Shown one piece after another: positions 44,076-52,985 of a stretch of 64,000 nt of DNA (position 1 is the stretch's first letter; every line of letters begins with the position of its first letter). A program made the position numbers and the translations under genes. A model generated the notes under the pieces. That model was given only the letters and a program-made list of their open reading frames with translations. It was not told the origin of the DNA and ran no database searches. Source of the stretch: Paenibacillus sp. XY044. Lineage in GTDB: Bacteria; Bacillota; Bacilli; Paenibacillales; Paenibacillaceae. The DNA is taken from NCBI RefSeq assembly GCF_002257645.1, contig NZ_NQMO01000001.1, positions 978,065-1,042,064 of the forward strand, written 5' to 3'.

Positions 44076-45884
44076 GTGCGCCAATTATTTGTGCCGTCCA
44101 AGCGGGTGGGGATAACCCTTTTCTCCTTGCTGCTCGGCGGTTTTATATTGAATTTCTTTATGCAGGCGGCTTCGCTCGGGATGAATATTGGAAGCGTGCT
44201 GAACTGGATTTCCCAATACTATTGGCTTTATTTGTCCGGCAGTTTGTTTTTCTTCTTCGTGCTGCTGGTCTGTGCCATGCTCATTCCGAACGTTTATACG
44301 GGAGCGTTGATCGCTTTTCTGGTGTGTATGATCCTCGGAATCGCCAATTATGAGAAGCTGTCCACTACGGGCGAGCCCCTGTTTCCATGGGATTTGATGC
44401 AGATCAAGAACGCCCAGGAAATGACGAAAATTACGAAGGGGATGATCTCACCGATAGCAGTCATCGTGTCGGTGCTGATCGTTGCGGCCTTGATCTATCT
44501 GATGCTGAAGCTTCCGAAGGTTAAGGTCCGTCTCCCGCTGCGGATCACGCTGGGCGTCATCGCGGTGGTGGCGGTCGGCGGATTTATTCAAATGGTCGGC
44601 GGCCAGCACGCGCTGGCTACATCGCTGAAGTATCAGAACATTCCGTGGAACCAGAAGGTCAACTATGCCCAGAACGGGTTCGTGTATGCCTTTGCCGGCA
44701 ACCTGATGCAGAATATGATCGAAAAACCGGATGGTTACAGTAAGGAAGCGATCGAAGCCATCGCGCAAAAATACGGCGATTTTGCCAATACGCCGACAGG
44801 CAAATCGGTAGAACAGCCAAATATTATGTATATGATGGATGAGGCTTTTTTTGATCCGACCCGGATGCCGTCCTATACGTTCAGCGAGGATCCGCTGACG
44901 TTTATTCACCAGAATGCCAAATCGACGCCGGATGGATTTCTGCTGTCCCCTGAGTTCGGAGGCAACACGGCCAATGTGGAATTCGAGGCGCTGACTGGGC
45001 TTTCGATGTATTTTCTGAAAGACGGGTCGATCCCGTACCAGCAGCGGATCGTCAAAATGTCCTCGCTTCCTTCCATCGTGAGCATTCTGAAGGACCGGGG
45101 ATACGAAGCGCTTGCGCTGCATCCGTTTGATGACACGTTCTATAACCGCAACCGGGTGTACCCGATACTCGGCTTTGACCAATTCACGAGCGAGAAGGAT
45201 CTGCCGAATGCCAAGCGGTATACGCCTAACGGATACATTTCCGACATGGCCGCCGTACAGGAAGCGGTCCGTGAGCTGAAATCGGCGAGCAAGCCGACAT
45301 TCCTGCACCTGGTGACGATGCAGAACCATTTTCCGTTCACCAAGGGATTAAACGGTTCGAACACGATTACGGTTTCTGGCGTCAAATCGGAATACAAAGA
45401 CGAGCTGGAAACGTACACGCATGACACCAAGCTGACGGATGAGGCGGTGGCTTACTTGAGCCAGCAGCTGAAGACGATTCAGCGGCCGACGATCGTCGCG
45501 TTCTGGGGCGACCATCTGCCGGCCTTGTCCTCCGGCGTGTATGCCCAGGCGGGATTTAACGACAACCCGCGCCTGAAGCATGAGACGAAGCTGATCTATT
45601 TGGCCAACTTTGATATCGGCAGCAAGTCTCCAGGCACGATGAGTCCGGCTTTTATCGGACCGACGGTGTTTGAATTGTCCGGCCAAACCATGCCGACGTA
45701 TTACAAGCTTCTGGAGAAGGTGAAGTCCGAAATTCCCGGCTTGAACAAAAGCGTGTTAATCGGCAAAGATAACGCCGTGATCGCTGCTTTGACACCGGAG
45801 CAGCAGTCGCTGCTGAACGATTACAAGCTTGTGGTTTACGATATGCTGGAGGGAGAGCAGTACGGTAAGGATTTGCTGTACTAG
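44076..45884 (+). CDS. LTA synthase-like membrane sulfatase (phosphoglycerol transferase family)
   Basis: A 602-aa membrane protein: five predicted helices (residues 10-200) then an extracellular sulfatase domain (about 240-590). Metal/nucleophile motifs: MMDEAFFDPTRMPSY (Glu), GGNTANVEFEALTG with the nucleophile Thr, HLVTMQNHFPF, and AFWGDHLPALSSGVY (Asp/His). It resembles LtaS/YfnI-type enzymes that polymerise or modify lipoteichoic acid with glycerol phosphate. GTG 44076 follows GGGAG by 7 nt; the longer TTG start at 44034 overlaps a TATACT promoter box (44040). The terminator is shared with the convergent BceB gene. Confidence 0.9.
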   Translation: MRQLFVPSKRVGITLFSLLLGGFILNFFMQAASLGMNIGSVLNWISQYYWLYLSGSLFFFFVLLVCAMLIPNVYTGALIAFLVCMILGIANYEKLSTTGEPLFPWDLMQIKNAQEMTKITKGMISPIAVIVSVLIVAALIYLMLKLPKVKVRLPLRITLGVIAVVAVGGFIQMVGGQHALATSLKYQNIPWNQKVNYAQNGFVYAFAGNLMQNMIEKPDGYSKEAIEAIAQKYGDFANTPTGKSVEQPNIMYMMDEAFFDPTRMPSYTFSEDPLTFIHQNAKSTPDGFLLSPEFGGNTANVEFEALTGLSMYFLKDGSIPYQQRIVKMSSLPSIVSILKDRGYEALALHPFDDTFYNRNRVYPILGFDQFTSEKDLPNAKRYTPNGYISDMAAVQEAVRELKSASKPTFLHLVTMQNHFPFTKGLNGSNTITVSGVKSEYKDELETYTHDTKLTDEAVAYLSQQLKTIQRPTIVAFWGDHLPALSSGVYAQAGFNDNPRLKHETKLIYLANFDIGSKSPGTMSPAFIGPTVFELSGQTMPTYYKLLEKVKSEIPGLNKSVLIGKDNAVIAALTPEQQSLLNDYKLVVYDMLEGEQYGKDLLY

Positions 45885-45913
45885 GGATTGACTATTGCCC
45901 TCACCAATCGAAG

Positions 45914-45953
45914 AAGGGGATGTCCCGTGGTTAGCACCATGGACATCCCCTTT
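45914..45953. terminator. Bidirectional terminator between LTA synthase-like and BceB genes
   Basis: AAGGGGATGTCC ... GGACATCCCCTTT: 12-bp stem with a 15-nt loop between convergent genes. Confidence 0.85.
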
Positions 45954-45960
45954 GCCATAT

Positions 45961-47892
45961 TTAGAGCTTCGCCGAGACGGTCCGATAATAGGTTTTGACT
46001 GTAAACGCATAATAGGCGAAATAGATCAGAAGATAGGCTCCACCGGAGATCAGGATCGGAGCGGCGAACAGACCGCTGATCAGGTTAATGCCGGCAAGTG
46101 CCCGAAGCATCATGATATTGTGGATCAGTCCGACGATCAGCGGGAGTCCGAACACGAACAGCACCTGCTTGGCGACCGACCGGCGGATATCTTTACGGCT
46201 TACACCGATTTTGCGCAAAATGCGATAGCTTTCTTTGCTGGCTTCCGCTTCGGTCAGCTGATTAAAGTAGATGATGCTTCCGGTAGCCGCCAGAAAAACC
46301 AAGCCGAGAAATCCTAGGGTGAAGACGTTGATACCGGCATTTTCCACATTCTGACGGTACTGCTGATAGAATGTAGCCATTCCGGTTCCTTCTCCAGCAA
46401 GTTTGGCCAGTGCAGTCGAGGTCTCCTTCGTCGTTTCCTGGCCGCTGACTTTAAAGGAATTATAGGTTATGGTTCCGATGCTCTTGCTCAACTGACTGAA
46501 CAGGCTGTCGCTGATGATGATGCACATATCCGGATAGCCCCAAGGAAGGATACGTCCTTCAGCAATCCTAGTCACCTCTAAGCTCTCCTGGTCATTCCCC
46601 GTGGTGACGGATATTCGATTTCCTCGTACCTCATCAGCCGATAGGTTCGTGTACAATGGGCGAACAAGGACAACGTCCCGACCTGAGGGCTGTAGGCGTT
46701 CTTTGTAGCCCAGTGCCACAGCGGCCCGATTATACGATGATGCGGAAATCAGCTTCACGGGAACCTTCTTTGGCTCGTAATTTCCGGGTTGATAGGCAAA
46801 CCGGGTCAGATCGGCATCTATCGTGATCGCTGGGAGGCTGATTTCTGCTTTGACTGGATGTCTGGTGTCCGAGAGAATGATCTGTCTGGCTTTGGCATCA
46901 AAGTCGTTGTCCGAAGCTGCATAGGTGTAGCTGAACGGCATCTCCTGTACGGCGCTCTGCTTTTGGGTATAAAAAAGGCTGTAGCCGACGCTTGCCGCGC
47001 ACAAGGTCAAGGCACTAAGCAGCGAGATCGTGGTCAGCATGACTGTATTGCTGCGGATGCGGTAGAGCAGGTTGGATGTACCGATCATGTTGATGCCGCG
47101 GTAATACCTTTTTTTATCAAGTGATGACAGCCGTAAGAACGCAATGACAAGGGAGCGGAACAACAAATAAGTACCGGCGCCTAGTCCAATCAAAATGATG
47201 GAGAAATTGACAAGAATACCTTGGGTGGTACTTATTGGTTTAAAGGCGGTCCCGTATCCCAGGGCAATGAGGAAGACGGACAGCCCCGCAGCGAGCAGAG
47301 AAATTCGGGGTGCATGCTCGCCTTTTCGCTCGGCCTGAAACAGTTCTACCAGCTTGAACTTATAGATCAGCCGGTAGCCTTGCATGGAAGTGATCAGAAT
47401 CAGGGCAGCAAATACCAATGTAACTTGACCTATGGCCCCGAGGTGTATTTCAAATCCGGCTTTGACCGGGTTGTCCAATAGCTTCAGCAGAATCATGGCG
47501 AACAGTTTCGATAATAGTGTGCCGAGGAAGATGCCTACGATGATGGCTGCCAGGCTCATGATCAGGTTTTCATAGAGCAGCATCCGGGCGATCGTTTGCC
47601 TTCGCATACCGAGCAAGGCGTATAAACCGACCTCCTTCTTTCGTTTTCTGGTGAAGAAGGCGTTGGAGCCCCAAACAAATATGGCCGTAAACAAAATCAG
47701 GATGACGGATGCCTGAGACAGAACGGCCCGGAGGCTTTCGGATGACTGCAGTCCTTCAGCGATTGCCTTACTGTACTGAAGCGACACGAAAATATAGTAA
47801 ATCATGACGCTGAAAATCATGGACAGCAGGTAGATTAAATAATGTTTGAAGTTCCCCTGAATATTTTTCTTCGCTACGTCAAACAGCGTCAA
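45961..47892 (-). CDS. BceB-type ABC transporter permease
   Basis: A 643-aa FtsX/MacB-type permease of the peptide-antibiotic group: ten predicted helices with a large extracellular domain of roughly 200 residues between helices VII and VIII (residues about 310-520), the hallmark of BceB proteins that detect bacitracin, nisin or similar. It ends in a helix pair preceding VKTYYRTVSAKL. TTG start at 47892 behind GGAGG; it overlaps the ATPase gene by 14 nt. Works with BceA below and the two-component system at 49623-51313. Confidence 0.92.
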   Translation of the reverse strand: MTLFDVAKKNIQGNFKHYLIYLLSMIFSVMIYYIFVSLQYSKAIAEGLQSSESLRAVLSQASVILILFTAIFVWGSNAFFTRKRKKEVGLYALLGMRRQTIARMLLYENLIMSLAAIIVGIFLGTLLSKLFAMILLKLLDNPVKAGFEIHLGAIGQVTLVFAALILITSMQGYRLIYKFKLVELFQAERKGEHAPRISLLAAGLSVFLIALGYGTAFKPISTTQGILVNFSIILIGLGAGTYLLFRSLVIAFLRLSSLDKKRYYRGINMIGTSNLLYRIRSNTVMLTTISLLSALTLCAASVGYSLFYTQKQSAVQEMPFSYTYAASDNDFDAKARQIILSDTRHPVKAEISLPAITIDADLTRFAYQPGNYEPKKVPVKLISASSYNRAAVALGYKERLQPSGRDVVLVRPLYTNLSADEVRGNRISVTTGNDQESLEVTRIAEGRILPWGYPDMCIIISDSLFSQLSKSIGTITYNSFKVSGQETTKETSTALAKLAGEGTGMATFYQQYRQNVENAGINVFTLGFLGLVFLAATGSIIYFNQLTEAEASKESYRILRKIGVSRKDIRRSVAKQVLFVFGLPLIVGLIHNIMMLRALAGINLISGLFAAPILISGGAYLLIYFAYYAFTVKTYYRTVSAKL

Positions 47893-48646
47893 TGGCTCCG
47901 CCTCCCAGTACGGCCAATACGTCCAGCACTTTTTTGAATAAGTCTCTGCGCGACTGGCTTCCCTTGACCAATTCGGTGAACAGGCTTCCGTCCTTGATGA
48001 AAATCACCCGCTTGCAGTAGCTGGCGGCATAGGCATCATGGGTAACCATCAGAATCGTGGTTCCTTCCTGTTCGTTCAATTCCTTCAAGCTTTCCAGAAA
48101 GTCGGTTGCCGATTTGGAATCCAGCGCTCCGGTAGGCTCGTCGGCCAGCAGCAGCGCGGGTTTCGTAACGATCGCCCGGGAGGCGGCCGTCCGCTGCTTC
48201 TGTCCGCCCGATATCTGATACGGATACTTGTCCAGAATGGACTCGATTCCGAACCGGACCGAAACCTCGTTCGCTCTCTGCTCCAGCTGTCCAACATTCA
48301 TTTTGGCGATGGCCAGCGGAAGCACGATGTTCTCCTTGACCGTCAGCGTATCGAGCAGGTTGTAATCCTGAAACACGAAGCCCAGCCGGTCACGGCGAAA
48401 CGAAGAGAGCTGTTCCTCGTTCATGTTCAGAATGTTGTAACCGTCGATCACCACTTCGCCCGAGGTCGGGGAATCGATGGTGGCCAAAATATTGAGCAGC
48501 GTGGTTTTTCCCGAGCCTGACGGACCCATAATAGCCACGCTTTCGCCTTCCATGACGTTCAGGTCGATTTGCTGCAGGGCGGGTATGACGCTGCCTCCCG
48601 AGCCGTATACTTTGGAGATTTGTTTGCCTTCTATGACGATATTCAT
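47879..48646 (-). CDS. BceA-type ABC transporter ATPase
   Basis: A 255-aa ATPase: Walker A GPSGSGKTTLLN (residues 41-52), Q-loop FVFQDYNLLDTLT, signature SGGQKQRTAASRA, Walker B ALLLADEPTGALD, H-loop VTHD. Family LolD/MacB/BceA by the short, simple ATPase layout. AAGGAGG lies before the ATG. Cytoplasmic motor for the BceB permease; together they remove cell-wall-targeting antibiotics and signal drug flux to the BceS kinase. Confidence 0.94.
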   Translation of the reverse strand: MNIVIEGKQISKVYGSGGSVIPALQQIDLNVMEGESVAIMGPSGSGKTTLLNILATIDSPTSGEVVIDGYNILNMNEEQLSSFRRDRLGFVFQDYNLLDTLTVKENIVLPLAIAKMNVGQLEQRANEVSVRFGIESILDKYPYQISGGQKQRTAASRAIVTKPALLLADEPTGALDSKSATDFLESLKELNEQEGTTILMVTHDAYAASYCKRVIFIKDGSLFTELVKGSQSRRDLFKKVLDVLAVLGGGAIDAV

Positions 48647-48685
48647 TGATTGTGTTTCCTCCTTAATCGGGGTCCGTAGTAGACT

Positions 48686-49429
48686 TTAACCCAAGCGGCC
48701 GAACAAAGTGAACAGGAATAGGCCGGCACAGACGATCAGCGACCAAGTTCCTATTTTCAGCCATCCGGGAAAAGGGGTGCTGCGCAGCATGGTCCACCCG
48801 AACGGAATCAAAGCAACGGCCAGCCCTCCAGCTGCCGCTATGGACCATGGGGTCGTTCCTTTCAATACGCCGAGCGGGAGCGCGCAGGTCAGTGACAGTG
48901 CTGCGGATTGGACCAGGCCAAGCGTGCCGGAACGGTAGCAACCGATGGCCAGAACGATCCATCCTGAGATAATGGCCAGGTTAAAAGTGCTGTATATGTG
49001 GAAAGCACCGTATGCATCTCCGACCGTGTTCACCGCCTGATCGACGCCGCCCGTTCTCACTAATTGAAAGGCCAGATGGTCGACTCCTGCATGGAAGGTG
49101 CGGGCAAACAGGCCCGCGATGGTGAATATTCCGCCCCAAAACGCCCAAAGCGGTTTCGAAACGCCGATCGACTGGACCAGCAGCAGGACGGCCGGCCAGA
49201 GCATGACGATCCCGGCCCCGAACAGACTGTACGAAACCGTAATTTGCAGCGGATGCTCGCCATAAGCAGCCAATTGGTCGGGAAAGAAAAAGTGATACGG
49301 TGAGCGGAGCAATATACCCGCCAGAAGCAATAAGGGCGATACAATCAGGGAAATTCCACCGGCCCAGGGACCGGGAAATCTCTGCTTCGCCACTGCTGAG
49401 GTCAGCGCTATTTTACCATGTCCTTGCAT
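48686..49429 (-). CDS. Hypothetical membrane protein next to the Bce system
   Basis: A 247-aa protein with about seven predicted helices; charged N-terminal lead, then stretches such as GGISLIVSPLLLLAGILL, IVMLWPAVLLLV and IPFGWTMLRSTPFPGW. AGGAGAG precedes the ATG. It is in the same direction as bceAB, 39 bp upstream of the ATPase gene, so it is probably the first gene of that transcript. I recognise no family; the location hints at a role in envelope stress or transport. Confidence 0.75.
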   Translation of the reverse strand: MQGHGKIALTSAVAKQRFPGPWAGGISLIVSPLLLLAGILLRSPYHFFFPDQLAAYGEHPLQITVSYSLFGAGIVMLWPAVLLLVQSIGVSKPLWAFWGGIFTIAGLFARTFHAGVDHLAFQLVRTGGVDQAVNTVGDAYGAFHIYSTFNLAIISGWIVLAIGCYRSGTLGLVQSAALSLTCALPLGVLKGTTPWSIAAAGGLAVALIPFGWTMLRSTPFPGWLKIGTWSLIVCAGLFLFTLFGRLG

Positions 49430-49622
49430 AAAATCTCTCCTTGTTCTTTGCTGTTACCAAGCCCGGTTGTGTTCATTATAGAGGAGTCAATATGCATCGA
49501 AGCTTACGGTTTAAGGAAGAACCTAACGATTTTGTCACATTGGGCGGAAAAGCTGGAGGCAGGGAAGAATGTCGTTTACAATAAGGATATCGATACAAGA
49601 GCGTGAGCAAAGGATGAACCGG

Positions 49623-50300
49623 ATGAACATGAAAATTATGGTCGTGGAGGATGAACCCGTGATCCGGGAGATGATCGGGAATTCGCTTGCGAAATGGGGA
49701 TTCGAACCGATCCTGGTCAGCGATTTCGAACAGGTGATGTCTTTGTTCAGCGAACAGGCGCCCGGACTGGTCCTTTTGGATATCAACCTTCCTAAGTTCG
49801 ACGGTTATTATTGGTGCAGCCGGATCAGGGAGGTGTCCAAGGTGCCAATCCTATTTTTGTCCTCGCGGACGACGCCGATGGACATGGTGATGGCGATGAA
49901 TATGGGAGGAGACGATTTCATTCAGAAGCCTTTTCATATGGACGTGCTGATGGCCAAGATCAATGCGATGCTGCGAAGGGTGTACTCCTACCTTGATGTG
50001 CAGACCCATATCATCGAACATCAAGGGGTACTGCTGAACCTGAACGATGGGGATGTGTCCGTCGGAGAACACCGGGCAGAACTGACCAAAACCGAATTTA
50101 TCATTCTGAATATGCTGATGCGGCATGCAGGCACGATCGTCGGCAGAACGAAGATGATGCGCAACTTGTGGGCGGACGAAAGTTTTATTGACGACAATAC
50201 GCTTACGGTGAATATCGTCAGAATCCGAAAAAAGCTGGCTGACCTCGGGAAAAAGGATTATATTGTGACCAAGAAGGGGCAAGGGTATCTGATACCATGA
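49623..50300 (+). CDS. BceR-type response regulator (OmpR family)
   Basis: A 225-aa regulator: REC domain (about 1-115) with VVEDEPVIREMI, phospho-acceptor Asp in LVLLDINLPKFDGYYWC, Lys in DFIQKPF; then winged-helix Trans_reg_C (about 130-222) with LTKTEFIILNMLMRHAG and DNTLTVNIVRIRKKL. ATG 49623 is 8 nt after AAAGGA; earlier in-frame codons are not supported. Divergent from the bceAB/membrane-protein transcript, overlapping the kinase gene by 4 nt. Expected to activate bceAB. Confidence 0.94.
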   Translation: MNMKIMVVEDEPVIREMIGNSLAKWGFEPILVSDFEQVMSLFSEQAPGLVLLDINLPKFDGYYWCSRIREVSKVPILFLSSRTTPMDMVMAMNMGGDDFIQKPFHMDVLMAKINAMLRRVYSYLDVQTHIIEHQGVLLNLNDGDVSVGEHRAELTKTEFIILNMLMRHAGTIVGRTKMMRNLWADESFIDDNTLTVNIVRIRKKLADLGKKDYIVTKKGQGYLIP

Positions 50301-51313
50301 ATTTTGTGGACTATGTGAAGGTCAAAAGCTGGTTTATCGCGTTCTATATCCTGCTGATGACGGTTGTGACGCTGTTTATGTACACGGATTCGGACGGCGC
50401 TTTCAGTACCGGCAACATTATATACCTGAATCTTATCTGTTTGGCTGGTGCCGTGCTGTACCTAGTGATCGGATATTTTTACCGTAGGCCATATTATCAA
50501 ATGTTTCACCAAATGAACATCAGTAAGTTGGAGGAAGCGACGGCGCTCCTTCCGGAACCGCAGCATCCGCAGCATGTCATGGTTAATGAATTCATTAGAC
50601 GGCTTCATCGTCTGCACGCCGCCCAGCTCCAGCAGCAGCTTCGCGAGAAGAAGGACCATCAGGATTTTATCATGTCATGGATTCATGAAGTGAAGCTCCC
50701 GATTACCGCGTCCAGGCTCCTGATGGAGAACGGCATGACCCATAACGCGGAAGCTGCGATGGACAAGCTGGAGGACGAGATCGACAGAATCGACCATTAT
50801 GTGGAGCAGGCGCTCTATTATTCACGGATTGACTCGTTCAACCGGGATTATTTGATTAACGAAACGGCACTTGAGCCGCTGATTAAAGCAAGTGTAAAGA
50901 AATACGCCAAGCTGTTTATTAACAAGAAAATCCAATTTCAGATGGCCGGCTCGCCGCTTCTCGTTCATACTGACGGCAAATGGCTGGGTTATATGATCGA
51001 TCAGATCGTGTCCAACGCGCTCAAATATACCGGTGAGAACGGCCGCATCCTATTCCGTTGTGAGGAGGATGCCGCCGAGAAGCGGCTGGTCATCGAAGAC
51101 ACGGGGATTGGCATCAAGGCGGAGGATCTGCCGCGTGTCTTCGATAGAGGCTTTACGGGCGGAACGGGCAGAACCGAAGCCAAATCTACCGGCATGGGGC
51201 TGTATTTGGCCCGTCAGATGGCCCAGAAGCTGAGCCACCGCCTGACCGTTGATTCTATCGAAGGCGAGTCGACCGCATTTACACTGCATTTTCATAAATT
51301 CAAGCAGGAGTAG
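50297..51313 (+). CDS. BceS-type intramembrane-sensing histidine kinase
   Basis: A 338-aa kinase with two N-terminal helices (residues 12-31 and 40-60) joined by a very short loop, so it has no real extracellular sensor and depends on the Bce transporter for input. Phosphorylation box DFIMSWIHEVKLPITASRLL; ATPase: N-box DQIVSNALKYTG, G1 DTGIGI, F-box RVFDRGFTG, G2 STGMGLYLA. ATGA overlap with the regulator gene. Confidence 0.94.
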   Translation: MNFVDYVKVKSWFIAFYILLMTVVTLFMYTDSDGAFSTGNIIYLNLICLAGAVLYLVIGYFYRRPYYQMFHQMNISKLEEATALLPEPQHPQHVMVNEFIRRLHRLHAAQLQQQLREKKDHQDFIMSWIHEVKLPITASRLLMENGMTHNAEAAMDKLEDEIDRIDHYVEQALYYSRIDSFNRDYLINETALEPLIKASVKKYAKLFINKKIQFQMAGSPLLVHTDGKWLGYMIDQIVSNALKYTGENGRILFRCEEDAAEKRLVIEDTGIGIKAEDLPRVFDRGFTGGTGRTEAKSTGMGLYLARQMAQKLSHRLTVDSIEGESTAFTLHFHKFKQE

Positions 51314-51386
51314 CGGATATATAACTGGTTATTTCGTACATATGTCGTACAGCTTTTAAATACATTGGGTACAGGACGGGATCAGG

Positions 51387-51806
51387 ATGAAAAAAAACGC
51401 AGCCACCATGTTCAGCAAAATCCGCAACGCCATTAACGCCAGGATCGTGTCCGAGCTGGAACAGCGCGGCATCGAGGGCATCGTTTCTTCCCATGGGGAT
51501 ATTTTGTGGGCGCTGTATATCCAGGACCTGCAGCCCGTAACCGCTCTGAGCGAGAAAATCAACCGGACGCAGCCGACGGTCACCGTACTCGTGAACAAGT
51601 TGGACAAGCTGGGATACGTCCGCAAAGTGAAGAGCAAGGAAGACAGCCGCGTTACGCTCGTTTCGCTGACCCCAAAAGGAAAAGAATTGGAGCCGGTGTT
51701 CCGGGAGGTGTCCACCCGTATCAACGAGACCCTATACGGCGGATTTTCCGAAAACGAGCAGGTCCAGCTTGAATCCTTATTGGAGCGGATTTTTAAGAGG
51801 TTCTAA
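51387..51806 (+). CDS. MarR family transcriptional regulator
   Basis: A 139-aa winged-HTH repressor: VTALSEKINRTQPTVTVLVNKLDKLGYVRK (recognition helix about 50-80) and the wing SKEDSRVTLVSLTPKG. The ribosome site is weak. It follows bceRS and lies 91 bp before a hydrolase gene that has two near-identical palindromes in its promoter (51823, 51860); it is the best candidate to bind them. Confidence 0.9.
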   Translation: MKKNAATMFSKIRNAINARIVSELEQRGIEGIVSSHGDILWALYIQDLQPVTALSEKINRTQPTVTVLVNKLDKLGYVRKVKSKEDSRVTLVSLTPKGKELEPVFREVSTRINETLYGGFSENEQVQLESLLERIFKRF

Positions 51807-51822
51807 TGTTTCGTTGGATAAT

Positions 51823-51875
51823 ACATAGACATCTATATAAGTATTCTGTACAATGTGATATATAGATATCTATGT
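51823..51875 (+). promoter_or_regulatory. Twin operator palindromes and promoter of the hydrolase gene
   Basis: ACATAGACATCTATAT (51823-51838) and ATATAGATATCTATGT (51860-51875) are reverse complements with one mismatch; each is itself near-palindromic around ATAGATATCTAT. The first overlaps a -35/-10 pair TTGGAT (16-17 nt) TATAAG; the second lies in the transcribed region before the ribosome site AGGAGG. The arrangement suggests repression by a dimeric regulator, most likely the MarR protein encoded just upstream. Confidence 0.65.
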
Positions 51876-51897
51876 AATATGCGAGGAGGCGTTCTTT

Positions 51898-52722
51898 ATG
51901 AAATGTGATCTGAAACACGCGACGATTCATTATGAGATCCATGGCACCGGCAAGCCGATCTTGCTGCTGCACGGATTTTCCTGTGACCATCACCTCATGA
52001 CGGGATGTATGGAACCCGTGTTCACGAACAAATCAGGGTGGAAGAGAATCTATTTGGATTTGCCGGGGATGGGGGATAGCACCGTAACTGACGGCATCCA
52101 GAGTACGGATGATATGCTGGAAACGCTCGATGAGTTTGTTAGTAAAATTCTCGGGGAGGAGCCTTTTATCCTGGCTGGGGAGTCTTATGGCGGCTACTTG
52201 TCCAGGGGTCTGATCAAGAAGCGTCAGCATCAAATCGAAGGTCTGCTCCTGATTTGTCCGACGGCCGGACAGGCGAAGCAAGATGCGCCGGCATTTCGAC
52301 TCATTGCCCGGGACGAAGGCTTTATGTCCCGGCTGAACCATCCCGACGCGGGTGAATTTGCCGGGATGCATACAGTGCAGGACGGGTACAATTGGAGCCG
52401 GTTTGAACGGGAAGTGCTGACTGGGCTCAAAAAAGCGGATCAGCCGTTTCTGGAGCGTCTCCGCAAGCGCTATGATCTCTCGCCCGAATTGGAGCAGTTG
52501 GACTCACCTTATGTGAAGCCAGCGCTTATTCTGGCCGGTAGGCAGGATCATATCGTCGGATACCGGAATCAGTGGGAGTTTGCGAAGGAGTATCCGCGCG
52601 CAAGCTTTGTCATGCTCGATCGTGCCGGCCATAATCTGCAAATCGAACAAAGCAGGCTGTTCCACGTTCTGGTGGAAGAATGGCTTGAACGGGTCACCGA
52701 AGAGCAGATACGCCAAGCTTAA
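51898..52722 (+). CDS. Alpha/beta hydrolase
   Basis: A 274-aa hydrolase: oxyanion site LLLHGFSCDHHLM, nucleophile elbow LAGESYGGYLS (Ser near 101), acid in ILAGRQDHIVG, and catalytic His in LDRAGHNLQIE. The ribosome site is AGGAGG. Expression appears controlled by the upstream twin palindromes. Substrate not predictable. A terminator follows. Confidence 0.9.
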   Translation: MKCDLKHATIHYEIHGTGKPILLLHGFSCDHHLMTGCMEPVFTNKSGWKRIYLDLPGMGDSTVTDGIQSTDDMLETLDEFVSKILGEEPFILAGESYGGYLSRGLIKKRQHQIEGLLLICPTAGQAKQDAPAFRLIARDEGFMSRLNHPDAGEFAGMHTVQDGYNWSRFEREVLTGLKKADQPFLERLRKRYDLSPELEQLDSPYVKPALILAGRQDHIVGYRNQWEFAKEYPRASFVMLDRAGHNLQIEQSRLFHVLVEEWLERVTEEQIRQA

Positions 52723-52788
52723 AAGATCGTATCCATAATCCGATGGGTGAAAGAATTTATTCAGTAATAGCATACTTGCAACATGACC

Positions 52789-52815
52789 AGACTCCAGATA
52801 AGGAGTCTTTTTTTA
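52789..52815 (+). terminator. Terminator after the hydrolase
   Basis: AGACTCC AGATAA GGAGTCT followed by seven T; a perfect 7-bp stem. A reading frame from 52743 runs through it and is not considered real. The rest of the gap to 52986 is AT-rich promoter-like DNA. Confidence 0.85.
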
Positions 52816-52985
52816 TTTTTTCAGAAGGAGTCGTTTTCGTCCATAGCTCCATTTTGATAAAAAACTTAGCACGGTTCAAGGACAGATGTGCCTTGCGCGG
52901 CGCCTTTGTTGACGAAAGAAGAAATATTGATTATTCTTATATTTAATAAACATTAAATTTAATACACATATAAAGGGTGGTTCTT

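Noticed and set aside
45895-46317. Long plus-strand frame opposite BceB
   Set aside because: Antisense shadow of a clear coding frame; low-complexity, polar composition.
51340-51365. CGTACA repeats before marR as an autoregulatory operator
   Set aside because: Short and unlike the palindromes in the hydrolase promoter; not enough to call.
52743-52946. 67-codon frame after the hydrolase
   Set aside because: Covers a clear terminator and lacks a ribosome site.
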